DNA of 64,000 nucleotides, from assembly GCA_002803225.1 (NCBI GenBank), contig NXFV01000473.1, positions 1 to 64,000 of the forward strand, in the 5' to 3' direction. Under the pieces are notes generated by a model. It had not been told where the DNA came from and did no database searches. It worked only from the letters and a program-made list of their open reading frames with translations. Shown one piece after another: positions 58,032-64,000 of this stretch. The stretch is from Gamarada debralockiae (Eukaryota > Ascomycota > Leotiomycetes > Helotiales > Hyphodiscaceae). The position numbers were made by a program, and so were the translations under genes. The first letter of the stretch is position 1. Every line of letters begins with the position of its first letter.

Positions 58032-59362
58032 TCCGCCTTGCTGTCAACTCAACCCGGAACGGATCGCCTAATGGAATCATCTGACAGGAGCGACGCTCGA
58101 TAAATAACATACTGGGTAGTGGAGGCAGGAGGGTCGATTGCAAAGGTGAAAGCGGGTCCACTTGCAGATGCTCACGATACCAACATCGTTTGCTATGCTT
58201 CGGACGCCGGGCTTGGTTGTCTGTGTGCTCTGTCCTCTGTTTTTACAACCAAAACATCAGGCGTTCAACATCAGATCCAAGACGCTTTAGTCGTCTTCGT
58301 GGACCACTTCAACTTGGTGCACATCTCTTTGGTTTCTATTTTTGCATACCAGCTTAGTTCTTACTTGCTACGTAAGTATCTCCCATATTAGGATAGATCC
58401 GTGCGGATTTAAGCATTTTGGAGGATGATTGGATGATGATTTCGGTCGTCAGTGGCTTTTAGGCTTTAGACGGGGCAGATGCGGCTCGCGAGTCATTTTG
58501 ATGATAGCGACAGCCTCATGTAATCATGTACACTCGAGAGTCAGAGCTAGTGTGGGATGGATACCAGACAAATCAATGAGTCAGATCTACTCTCAAATCA
58601 AACAGTCCCCCCAAACCCCACTTTCAGGTGAGGATCGAGTAAACGCTTTACGTGGTCACATACTTCTGGAACATAAAAAAACCTAGCAATCACACGATGT
58701 AGGCAGATCGAAAGCCACATCTCTACTCCTGTCAGGGTTACATTGGATGAGGAACCCAGAGAGCCTTTCGCCCTAACTTACATCTCAGAAAGTGGGCACG
58801 AAAGGCCGAATAATTTTTCGATGGGAAGGGTTCCCATTTGACGATATGGAATATCAATACCCAATGAAGTTACTAAGGCGATTGAGGCGAGTTACTGCAT
58901 ATGCACGGAAACCATACGGGAGATCAACCATCGCATCCATTCGAGAAATGGAGCTGGTGGAGAAACGTGGCATGCGGAGAGAATATTCCACAAGGGTTAA
59001 TGATGCGTTTGTGCCTGGTGGGGTTGTGCCTACCCAATATTGAACGGATGAGGATTATCATTCAAGAGTTTGCAGCGGACAGGACCAAGTAGTGGTGGTA
59101 GTAGAGATGGAATGACTGGAGGGACGGGGGTCGGTGCCGGTAAAGGAACCTGCAGCTCTGTCCCATGCATGCCACCCCGCCATCCACCACTCATTGCTTT
59201 TGCTAAGTCTCATCGCCTGCATCGCGGCGTTTTTTTCCGCCTTGTCTCAGACTGCATATTTAACTGCTTCCTCCATTCCTTTCTGTCACTATCCGTCATC
59301 TCGAAAAGCAAGTCCCTCTCGGCGCGTGGCGTCTTCTTTAATTATCATATGAGCAGGAACTC
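58032..59362. other. Intergenic region
   Basis: Between two plus-strand genes. Short ORFs (for example 58119-58391 and 58792-59043) have no recognisable content. The last 200 bases hold CT-rich leader-like sequence before the next ATG. Confidence 0.5.
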
Positions 59363-60889
59363 ATGACAACGCCAACTTCTTACCCCGTAATAGAAGTGTC
59401 CCATCTCCCCTCCGCCGCTTCCTTCTATGCCGCCATAACTCAACCGCTGGGCTTGCAGTACCTTTCCTCCTCAGCCTCGCCTTCACCGACTCGTTTATAC
59501 TTCGGGAACATCGACCCCACCACCAACAAACCTCAAACGATTTTTGCACTAAAACAAGCCTCCACACTCCCACAACAATCATTTATAAGGCTCTCAGCCC
59601 CGTCACCGGCTGCTGTCGAAACGTTCTATAAGAAAGCCTTGTTGGCAAATAATTCACAGAAGGATCACGAGATTGAGAAGACGAGCGAAGAGGAAACAAA
59701 AGCCAAGATTGAAGATTTGGACGGAAATATGTTAGAAGCTGTTTATTCTTCCCGTGCGGGCCGTCGCGTCCCGACCATCGAAACCGCCTCGACCGAAAAG
59801 GAAGCCCGCCGTGTTCTTGCATGGCAGGAAGAGGTCGCTCGCAGCACCGCCGCATCAGATGTTCACTCATCTGTGACCGGATCAGAGGTATACGGAGACC
59901 GGAGACCACCTCCTCCATACCGAAGAGCTGACACTTTTCCGCGTATGGAGGCCGACAGGCCGATGAGATTAGTTCGAAGAGAGACGGTCACGACAGAGCA
60001 TTACCGCAATGAGCGGGACCGAGCTGCCATCGAGGGCAGAGGTGAGGGAGGTAATGGGTTTACAGGTATGAAGCTTGTTGGTACGCTTCTCGGAGCTGCT
60101 GCTGGTGCGGCTGTTGCTTATGCTATGGTGCGATCAGAATCGCCTCCGCGAATAGCTCCCCCTCCGCGGCGAGCATCATACGGAGATCACCCATCACCAT
60201 ACACACATGCACGACCTGTTGAGACGGTCAGGGCTGTGGAGAGAATCCCTACTCGAAGTTATGCTTCATCGAGAGATTCACCACCGCAGAAATACGTGGA
60301 ATATAGGATTCCGCCTCCTCCAGCTCCGAGTAGAGCGCTTGCACAGGATATTGCACGTATTGAAGAACGGAGTCATGTTTCTCGTCGATCGGCGAGGGAT
60401 AGCGAGCGAGGCTCGAGGGCGAGGAGTAGGAGCGAGGTTGGATCGCGCTACGATCGTCCTCTCACTATTCTACCGCCGAGAGCGGGGAGTCCAGGCGCTT
60501 CGCACGTGAGCCATCGCAGTCACAAAAGTGGCAGCCACCACTCGAAACGAGACTCGGATCGAGAGAGTTATGTCAGCGCACGAAGTCAACGTACTGAAAG
60601 CACTGTCAAGCCAGTGCAATATGTCACTGCCACTCCATCCAAAGTAACCACAACGACGATTCGAGTGGTTCCAAAGGACGAGCGCAGGAGTGAGGTCTCA
60701 TACGCCAGACATATCCCGCTTCCAGCAAGTGAAGTCAGCGCAAGACACGTCCCGTTACCTCGAAGTGTGGTTTCTGGACGAGGATATGCAGCTTCTGTTG
60801 CGCCGAGCGATAGCGTGAGTAGTATTGGGAGCAAGAGGGAACGAGAGCGTCTACGGGAACGGATGAGCGAGCGTTCGGAGCGTTGGTAG
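59363..60889 (+). CDS. Glyoxalase-fold N-terminus plus disordered tail with glycine-zipper helix
   Basis: A single exon of 508 aa. Residues about 5-130 fit the vicinal-oxygen-chelate (glyoxalase/bleomycin-resistance) fold: VIEVSHLPSAASFYAAI, LGLQYL, FIRLSAPSPAAVETFYKKAL and KIEDLDGNMLEAVYS. The usual metal ligands are not obvious, so catalysis is doubtful. Residues 238-257 (LVGTLLGAAAGAAVAYAMV) form a Gly/Ala-zipper membrane helix. The rest is Arg/Ser-rich and likely disordered, with many RS/SR pairs and a basic end (RERLRERMSERSERW). Similar proteins occur in many Pezizomycotina without known function. Confidence 0.8.
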   Translation: MTTPTSYPVIEVSHLPSAASFYAAITQPLGLQYLSSSASPSPTRLYFGNIDPTTNKPQTIFALKQASTLPQQSFIRLSAPSPAAVETFYKKALLANNSQKDHEIEKTSEEETKAKIEDLDGNMLEAVYSSRAGRRVPTIETASTEKEARRVLAWQEEVARSTAASDVHSSVTGSEVYGDRRPPPPYRRADTFPRMEADRPMRLVRRETVTTEHYRNERDRAAIEGRGEGGNGFTGMKLVGTLLGAAAGAAVAYAMVRSESPPRIAPPPRRASYGDHPSPYTHARPVETVRAVERIPTRSYASSRDSPPQKYVEYRIPPPPAPSRALAQDIARIEERSHVSRRSARDSERGSRARSRSEVGSRYDRPLTILPPRAGSPGASHVSHRSHKSGSHHSKRDSDRESYVSARSQRTESTVKPVQYVTATPSKVTTTTIRVVPKDERRSEVSYARHIPLPASEVSARHVPLPRSVVSGRGYAASVAPSDSVSSIGSKRERERLRERMSERSERW

Positions 60890-61958
60890 ATTGATATCGA
60901 CAGAATTGATTTTGGGAAACAGGACATAGACATTGGGAAGGATTGGATTTGAAAGTGGGGAATGCATGGAATGGGATCTGAACAGGGAAGGATGTTGGCA
61001 ACGACACTTATGATCATGATTGAGGACATGGGAGGAGTTTCTTGGATTTTATCATATTTTCTTGTATATAGATTTGGTTCCTGATATTGTAATCTTGGAA
61101 TTTGGGTCTCCGTCTCAAGCGTTCGTAATACATATTACTTCTGCATTCTCACGAACCAATGCTGTCTCCTCACCCAACCAGGTACCTACCGAAAATACAA
61201 AACCGTTTCCTGACCTCGGAGGCGCTGAAGATCCAGCTTCTCAGATTCCGTATCCCACGGGCTCAGGAAAGTTTCGAAGGAGCATTTATCACGTACAGGG
61301 AATTTTAGACTCTGAGATACAGTTTGTTCCATTCATACCTTTGGCACCCCTCCATCTTTTCCCGGGCAAGGTTCTAAGCGCTGAGGCATTTGGTGACAGT
61401 GCATTTGGGGTGGTACTGACGCCCCGCCCATTCCTGCTAATTTTGGGAAGAGGAGTAGTGACATTCCCTGCAACTATTTGCAACTGTGTAACGCAAAATT
61501 GATTGTCTCAGAAATGTGCATTATCGATTTTCAAAAATCACACTCCCATCATGAAGACACCTCGCCCAGCTATCTTCGAAATAACTTCCCCCATTCCCGC
61601 CCCCCACTTTCAGGGGTTCCTCAGCGGAATCAATGCCGGCGCTCGGGACCAGCAGCCGATCCAGACGTCATAAGGGTCCTCCCTCAGACCTAAACAACTA
61701 GCACACCAACAGCAACTGAAGACCAAAGATCAGCAGCCTAGAACTTCCCCAAAATGTCTTTTTATTGTCACCATGCCTGCAGATCTCCTGCTTGGTGGAG
61801 CTTGCGCGCTCTTCGTCAAAGTCGTCTGGGCTCAGACAGGGGTCGAAAGATTGGACGTTGGGCTCCTTTGTTTACCTCGAAAGGGCTGCAGGGAATGGCG
61901 CTGTGAAGCGATGTACAAGGATTTATCTAATGAAGAAGCTTCTTAGAGGGTAAGGAAT

Positions 61959-62990
61959 TTGAGGCGCCAGATCGAGGAGAAAGGCGGAGAAACTTTGCTG
62001 ATGCACGATGAACAGATCCGACGAGACCTTGCGTACACAATGCCCGTCGAAGCCTCAGCCTCCCCTTCACCGGCACGGCATTCAGCATATATCTCCAGCT
62101 CTGCGTCCCCCACAATTTGCCTACACCCATTCTCGTCCTCTCCCCTTACCGCACCGCCGTTTTCGCGAATCGAGCCGCAGCAAAGCTCCTCGGACAAGCT
62201 GATTCCATCCAATCTTCCAGCAGTACTATACATGGCCGGGCCCCCTCAGATCTTGGCATAAACCTGCTTTATAATAGGGTATGGGACGTGGTGCTGGATA
62301 AACCTGTTACTGCACAGAAGGCGGCTTTGGAAGGAGAAGCTGAGGAGACGGTTCATGAGCTTGATGCTACGGTTTCGAATGCGAAGCTGAGTTATGAGTA
62401 GAGACATTCTAGGATTCTGGCGAGTACGTTAAGTGCGGATGATGGAAGCCATTATGTGCTATTCTTTGAGAGAGCGGCGCATATTGAGAAGTTCATCCCT
62501 GCATCTGGGGAGAACATCCATTTACCGGATGGAGATGAGGGTCATTCTATGACGCCGAATGGCAATATAACAAGTGATCCAATGGTTGATGGACGGAGGG
62601 ATATATTTCGGATTAAGAAAGCTGTGTTTGATAGCTGTAATGTAGTGGGCTTCATCCTGTCTGTGGATGAGAAGTTCTACTTGAGAAACAAGAAGATGAG
62701 GAGGATTTTGGGATGTCATGGGAGGTGCCGAGGGATGCGACGGATTGAGCTTAAGAGCCAAACTGGATATTTAGGATGAACACTTCTCTAGGAGACTGAA
62801 ACCGAATGAATTTCCTGGTATGAGGCTGGTCAGGGCGAGATACCCTTTTACGAATTGTCGCTGTGGATTCACGCACGCCATCACGGGGGATAATATTGCG
62901 ATGAGTGTGAGTGGGGAGTGTCTATATGATGATACAGGCGAGTTTATGGGCGGCATTTGCTGGTGTCATGATCTTCAAAAATATTCAGAT
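61959..62990 (+). pseudogene. PAS-domain histidine-kinase N-terminal remnant
   Basis: A plus-strand frame from about 62117 to 62779 reads LPTPILVLSPYRTAVFANRA, AAKLLGQADS, LLYNRVWDVVLDKPVTAQKA and FERAAHIEKFIPAS, with a TAG at 62399-62401. The frame then shifts, passes TAG 62772-62774 (where the family has Trp) and continues with DEHFSRRLKPNEFPGMRLVR, CRCGFTHAITGD and MSVSGECLYDDTGEFMGGIC. This matches the PAS/PAC part found upstream of kinase domains in fungal hybrid histidine kinases. An upstream stretch (61959-62100; EEKGGETLLMHDEQIRRDLA) lies in a third frame. The sequence stops at about 62990, without any kinase or receiver domain, where the opposite-strand NLR fragment begins. Confidence 0.6.
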
Positions 62991-63500
62991 TTTCTTGGGC
63001 GATCAACCAGTCATTTATCTGCCCCGCCATGACATTGCATGGATGGTCTGAATTGATCCCGGGAACAGCTTCTTCACTGAGTCGTAAGCAAACACGAAGC
63101 ACGTACTCGTATGCTTCCTGGGTACCCCAATGATTCCGCTCAAAGTACTCCTGGACGGACAGATGGGCGAATCGACAGTAACAGTATTTCACCAGACCCT
63201 CCTGTCCATCTCCTCAGAAACCGTGAGGAAGTTGTGACAGACGTCTATGATGTAATCTAGTTCAATATCAGCCTGATCGTGGAAGGATCCAGGCGGCACG
63301 TGACAACTAGCTGCTCAGGACTCAGCCGGTGTGGGAACGCGCGGTCGGCGACTTCACGGACACTGCCTTCCCGCTGCTTGATTATCTCGTACATCTGATC
63401 ATATGCGGCCTTTAGGCCCTTGGGTAGGTTACCCAGATATTTGAGGATGTCACTCTCCCGGCGCAGTTTCATTAGGCCAGTAGACGGTTTGCGGCGGGTT
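62944..63500 (-). pseudogene. NACHT-type NLR (STAND) fragment
   Basis: The minus-strand frames read ESDILKYLGNLPKGLKAAYD, YEIIKQREGSVREVADRAF and LSPEQLVV, then CHNFLTVSEE and (shifted) KYCYCRFAHLSVQEYFE with HWGTQEAYEYVLRVCLRL. This order is the C-terminal helical part of the NACHT region of fungal NLR-like proteins, just before the repeat domain. A frameshift lies near 63190. The P-loop is missing upstream (63500-63813 reads as low-complexity sequence) and no ankyrin or WD repeats follow. It is a scrap about 180 residues long. Confidence 0.6.
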
Positions 63501-64000
63501 TGGCTGGAGATATATGACTACTGAGCGGTGGAAGGTGTTCCACGTGTTCCAGATGTTTGTGTCGGGGATTGTGGTGAGGGCTTTGAGGGGTGGGGGGGCG
63601 ATGTTGATGTGGTTGTGGGTTGTGGAGATGACTGAAGGGTGGAGGCTCTCTTTTTGGTATCGCGGAGGTCGCCATGATGTCTTTAGGGGGAGGATGGCAT
63701 ACGGTGAACTGGTGCAGGGAGTGGCATTTAAGTAACGCAACATGACTATTGGGGTTGGGGCTGCTTACTGCTAAGAGAGATCTCACTGTCAGCTCAGCCG
63801 TGATTGGCCTCATGGAGTATAGGGGTACGGCACAGACTTCTGTGCTTACGACTCGAGGTTAGATCGCATCAAGCGAGCATGTGGTTTTGCTCTTTCTCAA
63901 GAGTTAATGACCATTCTGTATGACAGACCCAGACCTCTTGTGCATGAGTAAAAGAACAACCGTGGATATGTACAGGCTTCTGTCTAGTTGACATTGGTAA
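63501..64000. other. Window end, no gene assigned
   Basis: Minus-strand frames at 63450-63813 are Pro/His-rich and overlap in two frames, so neither is convincing. The last 190 bases show nothing recognisable. Confidence 0.4.

Noticed and set aside
60586..61029. 147-codon minus-strand ORF
   Set aside because: It is antisense to the Ser/Arg-rich end of the glyoxalase-fold gene. Low-complexity codons open the opposite frame by chance.
1..64000. tRNA, rRNA or CRISPR arrays
   Set aside because: I saw no cloverleaf with A- and B-box sequence, no rRNA-like stretch, and no regularly spaced repeat array. The tandem repeats present are minisatellites without spacers.

Overview
The window is nuclear DNA of a filamentous ascomycete (Pezizomycotina). 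Its genes carry one to five short introns (about 46-100 nt) with GTANGT/GTGAGT donors. It encodes families typical of these fungi: HET-domain proteins, an Egh16/GAS1-type secreted protein, a 2EXR protein, a Fet3-type multicopper oxidase, a GH43 arabinanase and a fungal C2H2 regulator. Many broken genes have in-frame TGA/TAG/TAA codons that one C-to-T (or G-to-A) change would explain, as expected after repeat-induced point mutation (RIP), though ordinary decay also contributes. A helotialean (Leotiomycetes) host is my guess from gene content only.

Layout. 0-1.5 kb is AT-rich and gene-free, with a 281-bp inverted-repeat element and a minisatellite. 1.5-4.5 kb (minus) holds an apparently intact gene for three tandem ubiquitin-like domains ending in RLRGG plus a five-residue tail, next to a HET-domain scrap and a coiled-coil gene broken by six in-frame stops. 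7-15 kb is ordinary genic DNA: a secreted ferroxidase, a cysteine-rich single-pass membrane protein, a possible decayed gene and a C2H2 transcription factor. 17.6-22.3 kb contains a 200-bp repeat in two direct copies, a small secreted-protein gene that appears only when three exons are joined, a 2EXR gene and an orphan ORF.

22.8-45.7 kb is largely a gene graveyard. It holds broken copies of a multi-pass membrane protein, an O-methyltransferase, two divergently placed secreted alpha/beta hydrolases, a Tc1/mariner transposase, a HET protein, a glutathione S-transferase, one of two tail-to-tail membrane-protein paralogues and an FAD oxidase. Intact among them are a 705-residue HET protein, a Ysc84-type protein, the GH43 arabinanase and one membrane paralogue. 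48-61 kb is partly ordinary again: an 18-bp coding-like repeat, an ankyrin protein, an Egh16-like secreted protein, the ribosome-biogenesis methyltransferase EMG1, and a glyoxalase-fold/glycine-zipper protein. The last 2 kb join a decayed PAS/histidine-kinase N-terminus to an oppositely oriented NACHT-type NLR fragment.

I see no single operon-like system. The strongest themes are allorecognition-type genes (two HET genes, one HET scrap, one NLR scrap), a decayed small-molecule/secreted-enzyme neighbourhood at 28-33 kb, and the unusual poly-ubiquitin-like gene. Exon joins were made by eye and should be treated as models.
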